From the NCBI RefSeq assembly GCF_000359605.1, contig NZ_APML01000023.1:1-38061 (forward strand): a stretch of 38,061 nt of DNA, written 5' to 3'. Under the pieces are notes generated by a model that ran no database searches, had not been told where the DNA came from, and saw nothing but the letters and a program-made list of their open reading frames with translations. Origin of the DNA: Gracilibacillus halophilus YIM-C55.5. GTDB lineage: Bacteria; Bacillota; Bacilli; Bacillales; Amphibacillaceae. This document shows positions 17,570-27,929 of this stretch, in pieces. The translations under genes were made by a program, and so were the position numbers. Positions within the stretch are counted from its first letter, which is position 1. Each line of letters begins with the position of its first letter.

Positions 17570-19765
17570 TTATTGTATCGTTCGTTCGACAGTATACACG
17601 TCTTGAATCTGCTTTAATCGATCAACAATACGGCGCAAATGACTAATATTATGAATCATGATGGTTACATGAATAATGGCGATCTTCTTACGATCAGAAC
17701 GGCCATTGACAGCAATAATATTCGTTTTGGTTTCGTTGATTACTTGCAACACATCATTTAACAAGCCTCTTCGGTCATACCCCGAGATTTCTAAATCAAC
17801 ATGGTATTGTTTCGATCGAGATTCTTCATTTTCCCATTCCACATGGATTAAACGGTCTTCGGCATCCTTGGTCTGGACATTCGGACAATCTCTGCGATGG
17901 ACAGATACGCCACGTCCTTTCGTAATATAGCCAACAATTTCATCACCGGGGACAGGATTACAACACTTCGACAAACGAATGAGCATATTGTCGATACCTT
18001 CCACTTTCACACCAGAATCACGTCTCGTCTTTTTTGATTCTGATTTTCCACTCGCATTGACTTCTTCTAACGTCTGCTCTAAATCCTTATTTTTCTCTGC
18101 TTCTGCGCGCAAACGCTCCGTAATCCGTGTAACAATTTGTGCTGCAGTAATGCCATGATAACCGACCGCTGCAAACATATCTTCTTCGGTAGCAAAATTA
18201 AACTTTTCCATCGCTCGCTCAATGTTTTCTGATGTCAAAACTTCTTTCGGTTCATAATTTGAAAGTTTTAATTCCTCTTCAACCATTTCACGGCCTTTGG
18301 TCACATTTTCTTCACGCCGCTGTTTTTTGAAAAATTGTTTAATTTTACTTTTAGCTTGTGAAGTTTGCGTCATCTTCAACCAATCTTGGGATGGGCCGTA
18401 AGAATGTTTCGATGTCATTACTTCGACAATATCACCATTTTTTAACTCATAATCTAATGGTTCCATTTTGCCATTTATTTTCGCGCCGATCGTTTGGTTG
18501 CCAACTTCAGTATGAATTTTATAGGCAAAATCAATCGGTACAGATCCACGTGGTAATTCAATGACATCGCCTTTTGGTGTAAACACGTAGACCATATCAG
18601 AAAATAAATCAACTTTTAAAGATTCCATAAATTCTTCCGCATCATGTGTATCATTCTGCCATTCTAAAATCTCTCGGAACCATGCCAGTTTATCTTCACT
18701 GGACGACATATTATTTTTTCCTTCTTTATAAGCCCAATGAGCGGCAATCCCGTATTCAGCAATTTCGTGCATATCTTTTGTTCGAATTTGCACTTCTAGA
18801 GGGGCACCCTTTGGTCCAATCACCGTTGTATGCAGAGACTGATACATATTCGGCTTTGGCATAGCAATATAATCTTTGAACCGGCCCGGCATCGGTTTCC
18901 AGCATGTATGAATGATTCCTAATACCGCATAACAATCTTTAATACTGTTAACAATAATGCGAACAGCTAGTAAATCATAAATTTCATTAAATTGCTTATT
19001 TTGTAGCATCATTTTCCGATAAATACTATAAATATGCTTTGGTCTTCCTGAAAAGTCGGCTTCAATATTTACATCTTTTAGCTGACTTTTCACTTCATCC
19101 ATGACTTCCTCTATATAATGCTCACGCTCTTCTCGCTTTTGCTTCATCAGATGTACAATTCGGTAATATTGTTGTGGATTTAAGTAACGCAAAGCTGTAT
19201 CTTCTAATTCCCATTTTATCGCCGAAATCCCTAATCGATGAGCTAAAGGCGCGAAAATCTCTAATGTTTCATTGGAAATCCGTCGTTGTTTAGCGGGTGG
19301 TAAATGAGTTAATGTACGCATGTTGTGAAGGCGATCAGCTAACTTTATCAAAATGACACGTATATCTTTCGCCATGGCGATAAACATTTTCCGATGATTT
19401 TCCGCTTGCTGTGCTTCTTTCGACATATATTTAATTTTACCTAGTTTGGTGACACCATCGACTAACAACGCTACTTCTTGACTGAATTCTTTCTCTAGAT
19501 CTTCAAATGTAACCGAAGTGTCTTCTATTACGTCGTGTAAAAAACCGCCAGCAATCGTCTCAGGATCTAATTTTAATTCAATTAAGATACCGACCACTTG
19601 TACGGGATGAATAATATAAGGTTCTCCTGACCTACGATATTGACCTTCGTGTGCCTGTTCAGCATAACGATAAGCACGTTGAATAAAAGCAAGGTCATCC
19701 GAAGGTAAATATTCATTTGCTTTTTCAAAAATATCTTCAGGTGTTAACAATTTATCTTTCGCCAT
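17570..19765 (-). CDS. relA: Bifunctional (p)ppGpp synthetase/hydrolase RelA (Rel)
   Basis: Rel makes and degrades the alarmone (p)ppGpp under ribosome control. The 731-residue protein has all expected domains. The HD hydrolase domain has His53 and the HDVIEDT motif at 77-83, so hydrolysis should be active. The synthetase domain (about 240-350) contains [12 protein letters not shown]. The TGS domain follows at about 395-455 ([22 protein letters not shown]). Next come the conserved-cysteine region [16 protein letters not shown] and a C-terminal ACT domain. GGTGA precedes ATG 19765. It is followed by dtd in the same operon. About 230 bp separate it from apt, enough for its own promoter, but no convincing sigma-A promoter could be assigned. 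Confidence 0.98.
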   Translation of the reverse strand: MAKDKLLTPEDIFEKANEYLPSDDLAFIQRAYRYAEQAHEGQYRRSGEPYIIHPVQVVGILIELKLDPETIAGGFLHDVIEDTSVTFEDLEKEFSQEVALLVDGVTKLGKIKYMSKEAQQAENHRKMFIAMAKDIRVILIKLADRLHNMRTLTHLPPAKQRRISNETLEIFAPLAHRLGISAIKWELEDTALRYLNPQQYYRIVHLMKQKREEREHYIEEVMDEVKSQLKDVNIEADFSGRPKHIYSIYRKMMLQNKQFNEIYDLLAVRIIVNSIKDCYAVLGIIHTCWKPMPGRFKDYIAMPKPNMYQSLHTTVIGPKGAPLEVQIRTKDMHEIAEYGIAAHWAYKEGKNNMSSSEDKLAWFREILEWQNDTHDAEEFMESLKVDLFSDMVYVFTPKGDVIELPRGSVPIDFAYKIHTEVGNQTIGAKINGKMEPLDYELKNGDIVEVMTSKHSYGPSQDWLKMTQTSQAKSKIKQFFKKQRREENVTKGREMVEEELKLSNYEPKEVLTSENIERAMEKFNFATEEDMFAAVGYHGITAAQIVTRITERLRAEAEKNKDLEQTLEEVNASGKSESKKTRRDSGVKVEGIDNMLIRLSKCCNPVPGDEIVGYITKGRGVSVHRRDCPNVQTKDAEDRLIHVEWENEESRSKQYHVDLEISGYDRRGLLNDVLQVINETKTNIIAVNGRSDRKKIAIIHVTIMIHNISHLRRIVDRLKQIQDVYTVERTIQ

Positions 19766-19841
19766 ATGATCACCTTTAACTTTCTTTAGACGATATCTAG
19801 TGCAACGGATTTCGTGCTTTTCTATACTATATTAAAGTGTA

Positions 19842-19873
19842 ACAGAAATGTTAGAAGATTTCCTTATTTCTGT
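19842..19873. repeat. Inverted repeat in relA leader region
   Basis: ACAGAAAT and ATTTCTGT form a perfect 8-bp inverted repeat with a 16-bp spacer, about 80-110 bp upstream of the relA start. It may be an operator or a weak leader hairpin; no T run follows on the minus strand. Confidence 0.4.
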
Positions 19874-19953
19874 AGCATTTATCGACAATTTTAACAAACC
19901 TACTTCAATGATTACAGTATGAACCATTTACACTTCATGTTGATTATCGATGT

Positions 19954-19986
19954 AAAAAGGAGGAGCACTCATCCATTGAGCGCTCC
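19954..19986 (-). terminator. Terminator downstream of apt
   Basis: GGAGCGCTCA and TGAGTGCTCC form a 10-bp stem (one G-U pair) with a 5-nt loop. On the minus strand it is followed by TCC and then five Ts. It ends the secDF/recJ-apt side of the cluster before relA. Confidence 0.85.
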
Positions 19987-19998
19987 ACAAAGCAAATG

Positions 19999-20511
19999 TT
20001 AATAATCCATTAATGTTAAGATGTCATAACCTTCGAGTTTGTCGCGACCATTTAAATACGTAAGTTCGATTAAAAATGCACAACCTGCTACGATACCGCC
20101 GAGTTGCTCGACAAGATCAATCGTTGCTTCGATCGTTCCTCCCGTTGCTAGCAAATCATCAGTTATTAGTACACGCTGGCCTGGTTTGATCGCATCCTTA
20201 TGAATGGTTAATACATTTTGGCCATATTCCAAACCATAATCAACTTTGATGACTTCTCTTGGAAGCTTACCTTCTTTACGAACTGGGGCAAATCCAACCT
20301 CTAATGAATAGGAAACCGGACAACCAACAATAAACCCACGTGCTTCAGGTCCAACGACAAGATCGATTTCTTTTTCTTTTGCATATTGAACAATTTCATC
20401 AACAGCCGCTTTATATGCCGGACCATTATCCATCAATGTCGTAATATCTTTAAATCGGACACCTTCCTTCGGCCAATCCTCCACAACAGTTATATATTGT
20501 TTATAATCCAT
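19999..20511 (-). CDS. apt: Adenine phosphoribosyltransferase Apt
   Basis: Apt makes AMP from adenine and PRPP in purine salvage. The 170-residue protein has the PRPP-binding loop [13 protein letters not shown] at residues 114-126 and the GPEARGF segment at 54-60. The start codon lies inside the end of recJ (11-nt overlap), with AGGAGGAA in the recJ coding sequence as its ribosome-binding site. This indicates translational coupling. The recJ-apt-relA order, which places PRPP and purine salvage beside (p)ppGpp metabolism, is conserved in Bacillaceae. Confidence 0.97.
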   Translation of the reverse strand: MDYKQYITVVEDWPKEGVRFKDITTLMDNGPAYKAAVDEIVQYAKEKEIDLVVGPEARGFIVGCPVSYSLEVGFAPVRKEGKLPREVIKVDYGLEYGQNVLTIHKDAIKPGQRVLITDDLLATGGTIEATIDLVEQLGGIVAGCAFLIELTYLNGRDKLEGYDILTLMDY

Positions 20512-22837
20512 ATACTATTTCCTCCTCAGATGTCTGATTTTCATTCATCTGATCAGACAACCATTTTTTTAACGCTTTATACGTAGAATAATACAGCGTT
20601 TCTTCTATTTCGATTTGTTGGGCATGTAACTGATAGACTTCCGATTCCTCTAGGTCTTTCTTTTTCGGCTGATCGGTTGGCAGAATCGTACCACCTTCTC
20701 TCGTTACAAACTCTAAATCATGAAACACTTGGAACATAAATTTAATCTTATCTAGTTTCCAACCTTTATATTTCGCCAGCTTTGGTGCATCTTGTTTATA
20801 ATCAAAGTATTTTCGCTTGTGTAATAATTGGTATAACCATTTGAAATCTTCACGCGTCGGCATCATTTGAAAATACTGGCTGTTTTCAAGCTGATAGCAA
20901 AGATAGATGCGCTCAAATTGGTGATACTTGAGAACTTGACGTAAATCTTCTAACGTTTCTGGTAAATCAAAGAGATACAAGTTTTTATACGAATCATCTG
21001 ATGTCACTAATTGTTCTTTGGTTATCAAGTTTGGTATAGAAGAGATATTTGTATCTTCACGAAATACTAAGCATGCATCTTCTGGTTGAAATTGGTCCCA
21101 CTGCTTCACAGTCTGCATCGCACCTCGATAATCAAAGAGTTGCCATTCTGTGATTGCTAAATCTTTTATGACGATCTGTGGTTTATAAATGCCATTCCAT
21201 TCATTCAGTTGCAGTTCACCGATCAATTGTACAGGCGTCTGTTTCGTGATAAGTGATTGTTTATCTCCAAAACCAAATCCAATACAATCTAATTGCTTAT
21301 TATTCTCAGAAAATTTCAGTTTTAAGTGTTTCTTCGTCGCCCCAATTTGTCGCAACTCGACTGGTTGTCCTTCGATATGAATCATCGGTTTAGCATTGTT
21401 CATTCCGAAAGGAGCGAGTTGATTGATTTCTTTTACAAGATCTAAATCGACTTGATCAACGGTTATGGACATATCAACCTTCATTTGTGGCATATAATCT
21501 TCAGGGTTCAAGTTAGAGTTTGCCTGCTCTGACAAGGAATCTCTCAGACGTTCTACTTGATCAACTGGAAGTGTCATACCGGCTGCTTGAGCATGTCCAC
21601 CAAAATGAGTAAATAACTCTCGTACTTGCATGCAATGATGGAACAAATCAAAGTGGTCGATACTTCGCGCTGAACCTTTTGCTAAGCCAGTTTCAGGGTC
21701 TATTGCAAGCACAATCGCAGGACGATCATATTTTTGCACCAATTTTGATGCCACAATTCCAAGTACACCAGGGTTCCAACCTACTTTGGCGACAACGATC
21801 ACAGGTTTTTCATCAAGGTCACCCATTGATTCCACCATTTCCTTTGCTTCTGTTGCAATGTCAGAAACGATTTGTTGCCGTTCGGTATTTAAATCTTGCA
21901 CATACATAGCCAATTCTTCAGCTTCTTCTGGATCATCTGTTAATAGTAAGTCAACAGCAAGGTTTGCATCTTGAAGTCGTCCGACAGCATTTAACCGCGG
22001 TCCAATGCGGAAACCAATATCCTCTTCCGTCACTGAATCTTCCATCGAACAAAGGCGTTTCAACGTATTCATGCCAATTCGTTTCGTATTCGATAATGCT
22101 TGCAAACCATAATACACAAGGTTACGATTTTCTCCCGTTAACGGGACTAAATCAGCAACTGTACCAATTGCGACAAGTTCTAAAAACTGTTTCGGTAAAT
22201 AGCCAAGTAATGCTGTTGCAAATTTAAAAGCAACGCCTACTCCAGCGAGCTCTTTGAAAGGATAATCCTCCGCACATTTTGGGTGAATGATGGCCAACGC
22301 ATCAGGTAATGTCTCTTGAACTTCATGGTGATCCGTAATAATGACATCAAGTCCTAATTCGTTTGCTAGAGCGACTTCTTTAATACCTGCGATTCCATTG
22401 TCTACTGTAATAATGAGCTGAAAACCTTGCCGATGCGCTTCACGAAAAGCCTCTTCATTGGGTCCATATCCTTCGGTGAATCGATTCGGTATATAATAAT
22501 CACACATCGCACCAATTTCTCGTAAGGCTTCCACCATCAGACATGTTGAGGTAACACCATCTGCATCATAGTCACCATACACGAGAATACTTTCACCTTG
22601 ATCAACGGCTTTTCTCACACGTTCAATAGCCTTATCCATCGTCGTTAGTAATTCAGGTTCATGTAACTGATCAAGCGCAGGATGCAAAAATTTCTCCGCT
22701 TCTTCTTTCGTTTGAATGCCACGTTGCAGTAATAGTTGTTTGACAATCGGCGATAAGTTTAATCCATCTAATTTACTTATATCTGATATATCTTGTTGTT
22801 TATATGTATGAATCCAATTCGCTTGGCTCGGTAACAT
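20501..22837 (-). CDS. recJ: Single-stranded-DNA-specific exonuclease RecJ
   Basis: RecJ degrades single-stranded DNA 5' to 3' in recombination and mismatch repair. The 778-residue protein has the DHH phosphoesterase motifs: GDYDADG at 88-94, TVDNGIA near 144-150 and TDHHE at 168-172. The DHHA1 motif GGHAQAAGM follows, then the OB domain. The C-terminal extension of about 200 residues is typical of Firmicutes RecJ and accounts for the size above E. coli RecJ (577). GGGGTGA precedes ATG 22837. It overlaps apt by 11 nt. Confidence 0.96.
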   Translation of the reverse strand: MLPSQANWIHTYKQQDISDISKLDGLNLSPIVKQLLLQRGIQTKEEAEKFLHPALDQLHEPELLTTMDKAIERVRKAVDQGESILVYGDYDADGVTSTCLMVEALREIGAMCDYYIPNRFTEGYGPNEEAFREAHRQGFQLIITVDNGIAGIKEVALANELGLDVIITDHHEVQETLPDALAIIHPKCAEDYPFKELAGVGVAFKFATALLGYLPKQFLELVAIGTVADLVPLTGENRNLVYYGLQALSNTKRIGMNTLKRLCSMEDSVTEEDIGFRIGPRLNAVGRLQDANLAVDLLLTDDPEEAEELAMYVQDLNTERQQIVSDIATEAKEMVESMGDLDEKPVIVVAKVGWNPGVLGIVASKLVQKYDRPAIVLAIDPETGLAKGSARSIDHFDLFHHCMQVRELFTHFGGHAQAAGMTLPVDQVERLRDSLSEQANSNLNPEDYMPQMKVDMSITVDQVDLDLVKEINQLAPFGMNNAKPMIHIEGQPVELRQIGATKKHLKLKFSENNKQLDCIGFGFGDKQSLITKQTPVQLIGELQLNEWNGIYKPQIVIKDLAITEWQLFDYRGAMQTVKQWDQFQPEDACLVFREDTNISSIPNLITKEQLVTSDDSYKNLYLFDLPETLEDLRQVLKYHQFERIYLCYQLENSQYFQMMPTREDFKWLYQLLHKRKYFDYKQDAPKLAKYKGWKLDKIKFMFQVFHDLEFVTREGGTILPTDQPKKKDLEESEVYQLHAQQIEIEETLYYSTYKALKKWLSDQMNENQTSEEEIVYGL

Positions 22838-22893
22838 AACTTCACCCCTGACTCACTTATTATACAAAAGTGTTTCAAGGGTAGCAAACAGAA

Positions 22894-23247
22894 TTATTTG
22901 GTTTCTCGTTCTAAATCTTCCGTATGTCCTTCTTCTTTCGCTTCAAGATTCGAATTCTCAGCAGAATGATTTTTGTGAGATGTTTCTTGTGAGTGACTCG
23001 CTTTTAACTTCTCATTTTCCTGTTGAAGAGCCTTTATTTCCTTTTGAAGTCGAATTAATCGAACCAGTCCTACAGCAGCGGTGACAAAGGCCCCCATCAA
23101 TACAGAAAATAAAATCACAAGAATTAATGGTGCTTCTCCTGTCCCAAATAAATAATTCACTTCAACAGCTTCCACATTAATTACGGCAAATATCGCAATA
23201 ATGACTGCAAATAATACAGAAACTAAAATATACGTTTGGCCACGCAT
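22894..23247 (-). CDS. LapA/DUF1049-domain membrane protein (YrvD-like)
   Basis: This short protein of about 117 residues has two N-terminal membrane helices (ILVSVLFAVIIAIFAVINV and PLILVILFSVLMGAFVTAAVGLVRLI) around a conserved VEVNYLFG segment, the LapA/DUF1049 signature. A predicted coiled coil (LQKEIKALQQENEKLKA) and a hydrophilic, acidic tail follow. E. coli LapA works with LapB in controlling LPS synthesis, which does not exist here, so the Gram-positive role is unknown. Three consecutive ATGs occur (23253, 23250, 23247); the third has the best spacing to AAGGGGTGG. It lies between secDF and recJ, as yrvD does in B. subtilis. Confidence 0.85.
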   Translation of the reverse strand: MRGQTYILVSVLFAVIIAIFAVINVEAVEVNYLFGTGEAPLILVILFSVLMGAFVTAAVGLVRLIRLQKEIKALQQENEKLKASHSQETSHKNHSAENSNLEAKEEGHTEDLERETK

Positions 23248-23363
23248 CATCATCCACCCCTTCTCTAAGATGTCATCTTTGTTTTAGTATAGAATACTTA
23301 CAACTTTTTGTCGATTTTAGTTATCAAATGAATAAAAGTTGATTGCAAACGGCAATAGAAAAA

Positions 23364-23402
23364 AGATAGATGAATTTAGGGGGAAGTCCTGTTCATCTAT
23401 CT
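23364..23402 (-). terminator. Terminator downstream of secDF
   Basis: AGATAGATGAA and TTCATCTATCT form a perfect 11-bp stem with a 17-nt loop. A run of Ts follows on the minus strand, 20 nt past the secDF stop. Confidence 0.85.
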
Positions 23403-23422
23403 TTTCTGTTCATTTTTTTGCT

Positions 23423-25684
23423 TTATACTTGTGGTCCATCATTTGCTTTTTTCTCACGATAATCAATCGGCTTCTCATCCACTGTTTTTCCTCGCCAAGC
23501 AAGCCATACTTGAGCGGCAATAAATAAGGAAGAGTACGTACCAGCAAGTAAACCGACTACGAGCGCAAATGAGAAGTTGGTAATCGCTGAAGCGCCAAAA
23601 ATAAGTAACATCGTTGCAGCAAAAATTACAGTTAACACTGTATTTATACTTCGTGCCAATGTCTGCATTAAGCTTCTATTAATAATGCCTGCAAGTTTTG
23701 CAAACGATTTGATCCGTTTTTCTTTTTTCATGTTTTCTCGTATTCGATCAAACGTTACAATCGTATCATTTATCGAGTAACCGACAATCGTTAAGATCGC
23801 GGCAATTATCGTGATATCAAATTCGATACGTGTAATCGCAAATAAGGCGACAATGAAAAACGCATCGTGTAATAATGCTAATATCGCGGTTAATGCTGAA
23901 TAAAATTCAAATCGAATGGTGACATAAATGATAATCCCGATGGAAGCATATAACACGGCTAATATCGCATTTTGGGCTAATTCTTGTCCGACAATCGGTG
24001 ATACCGTATTAACGGTTGGTGTATTCCCGTATTTTTCTTCAAAATAGTTTTGTACTTCAGCTATTTTGTCTTTTGATAGATCATCTTCAAATCGTGTGAC
24101 GGCTATATGATCATCATCCCCTTGAATGGCCACTTGAGTGCTTGGTTCCATGCCTAATTCGTCATAAGCATTCTCAATTTCTTCCGTTGTAAGGGATCTA
24201 TCTGCTAACACTTCAATACGTGAACCACTCACGAAATCAATACCTAAGTTCAAACGGAAAACAGCCAAGCAGATAATACCAAGCGCCACTAAAAAGAGCG
24301 ACAAGCGGAAAAATTTCTTCCGATGACCAACAAAGTCAAATTGTCTACCAAATACGGTTGGTTGTACTTCCTCTTTACTATTTATATCCTTTATTTGATG
24401 CTTTTTCACACCAAAGAAACCAGGGCGTTTGTTAAGGAAGTGACTATTCACCCAAAATCCTAAAAATAGACGTGAACCAAATACAGCCGTCACAAAACTT
24501 AATACAATACTAACAATCAGTAATGTAGCAAACCCTTTGACAGAGCTTGTTCCAAAGATAAATAAAACAGCAGCTGCAATTAATGTAGTAATATTCGCGT
24601 CGATAATCGTTGATAATGAATGCTGATTCCCTGTACGGAATGCCGCTTTTATCGACTTTCCTTCTTTCAGTTCTTCTTTGATTCTTTCATACGTAATAAT
24701 ATTGGCATCAACCGCCATCCCTACACCGAGAACTAGTGCGGCAATTCCCGGTAGTGTGAGCACACCATTCATCAGTTCAAATACAAGTAACACTAAATAT
24801 ACGTAAATACTTAATGTAATGGCAGCGATCATACCCGGGAATCGGTAATACAAAATCATATACGCAAAAATTAGGATGATACCGATCACGCTAGCAAAAA
24901 TCGTTTTATCTAATGCTTGCTGACCGAATTGTGCACCAACCGACCTTGAGTATTCTTCTTCCAAGTTAACTGGTAAAGAACCAGCGTTTAAAATATCCGC
25001 TAATCGTTGAGCCGAATCAACAGTGAAATCAGGTCCTTCAATCTGAATACTTTTGTTTTGCAGGACATCTGTAAATGTTGGTGCTGAAATAAATTTTGGA
25101 TCTTCTTTCTGTACTTCTTCTTGGTACGAATCTCCTTCTTCATAATCCATCCAGATTACAATTTGATTCGTAAGATCTTGGTCATTCATGATTTCTCTTG
25201 TAGCGTCACCAAAACGATCGGCATCCTTAAATTGGACAGTAACGATCGGCTGATTCGTATCTTGTGAGAAATCTTGTTGTGCACTTCCATTAACAATATC
25301 CGATCCGTCTAAATATTCCTTATCGTTTACATCACGAAAAGAAAGACTAGCTGATGTAGATAAGAGGTCACGTGCTTCTTCTTGATCTTCTACACCAGGT
25401 AACTGTACTCGAATGCGATTTGGTTCTTCAATATTAAATCTCGGCTCACTAATACCGAGAGAATCCACGCGCTCCCGTAAAATTTGGGTCGTCGATTCAA
25501 GATTTTTTGTCGTTACTTCTTCTCCATCTTCAATTGTCTCTGCAGTATAAAGAACTTCAAATCCACCCTGTAAGTCCAAACCAAGATTTATGTTTTTAGC
25601 AATGTTTGTATAAGTTGTTCCAATTGTTGCTCCTAAAATTATAACAATGAGGAAAAACGCAATAATTCTTCCTTTTTTTACCAT
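23423..25684 (-). CDS. secDF: Fused protein translocase subunit SecDF
   Basis: SecDF uses the proton gradient to help pull secreted proteins out of the SecYEG channel. The 753-residue protein is the fused form usual in Bacillus (about 737 residues). The SecD half has a first membrane helix, the signature NINLGLDLQGGFEVLY, an extracellular P1 domain rich in Asp/Glu, and TM2-6 with GVGMAVDANIITYERIKEE. The SecF half has its own first helix, LNLGIDFVSGSRIEV, and TIVGYSINDTIVTFDRIREN. The acidic residues of the proton path in TM4 of each half (VDAN, IND) are present. GGGAGGA precedes ATG 25684. It is downstream of comN in the same direction. Confidence 0.97.
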   Translation of the reverse strand: MVKKGRIIAFFLIVIILGATIGTTYTNIAKNINLGLDLQGGFEVLYTAETIEDGEEVTTKNLESTTQILRERVDSLGISEPRFNIEEPNRIRVQLPGVEDQEEARDLLSTSASLSFRDVNDKEYLDGSDIVNGSAQQDFSQDTNQPIVTVQFKDADRFGDATREIMNDQDLTNQIVIWMDYEEGDSYQEEVQKEDPKFISAPTFTDVLQNKSIQIEGPDFTVDSAQRLADILNAGSLPVNLEEEYSRSVGAQFGQQALDKTIFASVIGIILIFAYMILYYRFPGMIAAITLSIYVYLVLLVFELMNGVLTLPGIAALVLGVGMAVDANIITYERIKEELKEGKSIKAAFRTGNQHSLSTIIDANITTLIAAAVLFIFGTSSVKGFATLLIVSIVLSFVTAVFGSRLFLGFWVNSHFLNKRPGFFGVKKHQIKDINSKEEVQPTVFGRQFDFVGHRKKFFRLSLFLVALGIICLAVFRLNLGIDFVSGSRIEVLADRSLTTEEIENAYDELGMEPSTQVAIQGDDDHIAVTRFEDDLSKDKIAEVQNYFEEKYGNTPTVNTVSPIVGQELAQNAILAVLYASIGIIIYVTIRFEFYSALTAILALLHDAFFIVALFAITRIEFDITIIAAILTIVGYSINDTIVTFDRIRENMKKEKRIKSFAKLAGIINRSLMQTLARSINTVLTVIFAATMLLIFGASAITNFSFALVVGLLAGTYSSLFIAAQVWLAWRGKTVDEKPIDYREKKANDGPQV

Positions 25685-25744
25685 ATGTAATCCTCCCTAA
25701 ATCCCTCGATACCACAAATTTATCAGACAAGCATCTTTTAAAAA

Positions 25745-26038
25745 TTACGATTCATCGTCACCAAAGAGGGCATCTATTGAAGCTTGTAAATTCGTATCTT
25801 GCCATGATTGCTGGGTGAGATAGGTCATATAAAGACTTGGATGCAAATGGAACACATCTTGCACGACTTCATATAATTTTTTTTCTGGGTCACCCTTCCA
25901 TACTTTATCTATTAAACAAGCCCAGATATCATCTGTTGTTGTTTTTTGATAATCCAACAATTGAAATTCTGACACCTTACTTTCCAAGACTTCTTGAACT
26001 TCTGAACGCCACTGTGACACTTGTTTCGTTTGACACAT
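25745..26038 (-). CDS. comN: ComN-type post-transcriptional regulator
   Basis: This 97-residue protein matches the Post_transc_reg family (B. subtilis ComN/YrzD, 98 residues). In B. subtilis it promotes accumulation of the comE operon mRNA and binds DivIVA at cell poles. The family pattern is visible: WRSEVQEVLESKVSEFQLLDY, then TTDDIWACLIDKVWK and VFHLHPSLYMTYLTQQSW. GGGAGGA precedes ATG 26038. It is divergent from spoVB and upstream of secDF, as in B. subtilis. Whether this organism is competent is not known. Confidence 0.88.
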   Translation of the reverse strand: MCQTKQVSQWRSEVQEVLESKVSEFQLLDYQKTTTDDIWACLIDKVWKGDPEKKLYEVVQDVFHLHPSLYMTYLTQQSWQDTNLQASIDALFGDDES

Positions 26039-26156
26039 TACGCGAATCCTCCCTCAGACTCAATCAAATGATAAAAATTGTCATGCTTGTCCCCTCTTCA
26101 TGCATATACTTCATTGTATATGAAAAATTTCCATTTGAGAAGGCAGGTCGACTAAA

Positions 26157-27710
26157 GTGACCAAACAAAATTTTTTAAAAGGTACGATCATCTTAATTGT
26201 AGCAGGAATGATCACACGATTTCTAGGATTTATTAATCGTATTGTTGTCGCCCGCTTAATGGGAGAAGAAGGAATCGGACTGTACAATATGGCCTTACCG
26301 ACACTCTTTTTAATGTACACCATTTCTCAAATTGGATTACCGATTGCGATTGCCAAACGAGTAGCAGAAGCTGATGCCAAAAAGGACAAGCGTAAAATTA
26401 AGCAAATCCTACTTATCTCTTTAACCATTACCATTAGTTTAAGTATGATTTCAACGGTTGTCATGTTTTTGATCAGCCCGTATATCGCCCATTACTTACT
26501 CACCGATCAACGAGTTTATTATCCATTGTTAGCGATTATACCGATTATTCCCATTAGCGCGATTTCGTCTGTGTTACGTGGTTATTTTCAAGGGAAACAA
26601 AATATGAAGCCTCAAAGTTTTGCTCAAGTACTGGAGCAAATCGTACGCATTGGATGTATCATCGCACTCGTTAGTTGGCTCGCACCATTCGGTATTGAAT
26701 GGGCAGCAAGTGGTGCGATGGTAGCAGTAATCATCGGTGAAACTGTATCGTTACTATTTATGATCAATATGTTTCGGATCAAAAAACAAATCAAACTACG
26801 AAGTCAACTATTCGATTACCTTCGTACAGGGAAAGAAACCCTTCAACAACTCTTTTCAATTGCGATACCTAGCACTGCTAGCCGATTAGTTGGCTCGGTT
26901 TCTAATTTTTTAGAACCTATCTTAGTATCACAAAGTCTTGCTTTAGCGGGATTTAAAACGGCTGTAGCGACCAAACAGTACGGCATTCTCACCGGATATG
27001 CTTTTCCGTTGTTATTTTTACCGACATTCATTACCCATTCACTGGCTGTGGCATTAGTGCCGAATATTAGTGAAGCAGAAGCCCATAATCACCATCAATT
27101 AATTCAATATCGTATTCATCAAGCGATCCGGCTATCGTTTGCCTCTGGTGCGATTGCGACTGTCATCTTAAGTTTATTTTCTGAACCAATTTTAGATGCA
27201 ATGTATGGTTCAACGAGTGCAAGCCGTTTTTTAGAGTTAATGGCACCTTGTTATTTATTTATGTATATTCAATTTCCGTTAAATGCCACGCTACAAGCAT
27301 TAGACCTTGCTAAGCAAGCCATGTGGAATAGCATTATTGCAACGATGATTAAGTTTATTATTCTCATTGCATTAACAACCAGTCCTAGTTTCGGTATCTA
27401 TGGTGCAGCGATTGGAATGTGTGTTGGCGTTATAATTGGTACAATCTTGCATCTGATCACACTATACCGTAGCATTCAATTTCGAATACCGATGCTCATG
27501 ATCGGCAAAATGATTGTTTTGCTTGGTCTTACGTATTGGGCTGGTATTCTTCTGTCCAAGATCTTTCCTTTTACAAATTTCATACAATTTCTTCCTGTTT
27601 TACTTTTACTTTGTATCTGTTATGTACTATTTCTATTCAGTTTACAATTTATCAACAAAGACGAATTACGCCAATTACGAAAAAAGAGGCCGGGACAAAA
27701 AAGTAATTAG
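26157..27710 (+). CDS. spoVB: Stage V sporulation protein B (MOP-family flippase)
   Basis: SpoVB is a MurJ/MATE-like membrane flippase required for spore cortex peptidoglycan. The 517-residue protein has about 14 hydrophobic segments. It has the family N-terminus (FLKGTIILIVAGMITRFLGFINRIVVARLMGEEGIGLY read in parts), the GLPIAIAKRVAEA loop and the PSTASRLVGS segment. The start is GTG 26157 with AAGGCAGG upstream. The last 8-10 codons (RPGQKSN) and the stop come from the repeat element that begins at 27686, so the natural C-terminus has been replaced by repeat-encoded residues. Confidence 0.94.
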   Translation: MTKQNFLKGTIILIVAGMITRFLGFINRIVVARLMGEEGIGLYNMALPTLFLMYTISQIGLPIAIAKRVAEADAKKDKRKIKQILLISLTITISLSMISTVVMFLISPYIAHYLLTDQRVYYPLLAIIPIIPISAISSVLRGYFQGKQNMKPQSFAQVLEQIVRIGCIIALVSWLAPFGIEWAASGAMVAVIIGETVSLLFMINMFRIKKQIKLRSQLFDYLRTGKETLQQLFSIAIPSTASRLVGSVSNFLEPILVSQSLALAGFKTAVATKQYGILTGYAFPLLFLPTFITHSLAVALVPNISEAEAHNHHQLIQYRIHQAIRLSFASGAIATVILSLFSEPILDAMYGSTSASRFLELMAPCYLFMYIQFPLNATLQALDLAKQAMWNSIIATMIKFIILIALTTSPSFGIYGAAIGMCVGVIIGTILHLITLYRSIQFRIPMLMIGKMIVLLGLTYWAGILLSKIFPFTNFIQFLPVLLLLCICYVLFLFSLQFINKDELRQLRKKRPGQKSN

Positions 27711-27929
27711 AAAAGAAAAATCCGAACATTAAAGTTTAAGTTTACATACCGCTTAGGCAAAATACTTCGCGTTCCGCGGGCACGGCTTTTAGCTAACTGT
27801 GTGAAGATGGACTCTTCACACAGTGGATCTTCAGCTCGTGCTTTCCCGCAGGAGTCTCCGTATTTTGCCTGCGCTTAATGTAAAATTGTTCGGATTCTTG
27901 CTCTTGCTATTTAGTTTTGTCCCAGCCTC
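27686..27929. repeat. Intergenic palindromic repeat, copy 2 (long form, 244 bp, nested)
   Basis: The outer arms GAGGCCGGGACAAAA (27686-27700) and TTTTGTCCCAGCCTC (27915-27929) match copy 1 at 8254-8374. About 123 bp (27764-27886) are extra, inserted after AGGCAAAAT. The insert has its own symmetry: AGGCAAAATAC with GTATTTTGCCT, CCGCGGGCACG with CGTGCTTTCCCGCAG, and a perfect CTGTGTGAAG / CTTCACACAG stem. The left arm codes the end of spoVB and the right arm the end of the DUF421 gene. Confidence 0.9.

Noticed and set aside
23423..25684. Possible gene fusion event (SecD with SecF)
   Set aside because: Fused SecDF is the normal form in Bacillus and relatives, so it is not unusual.
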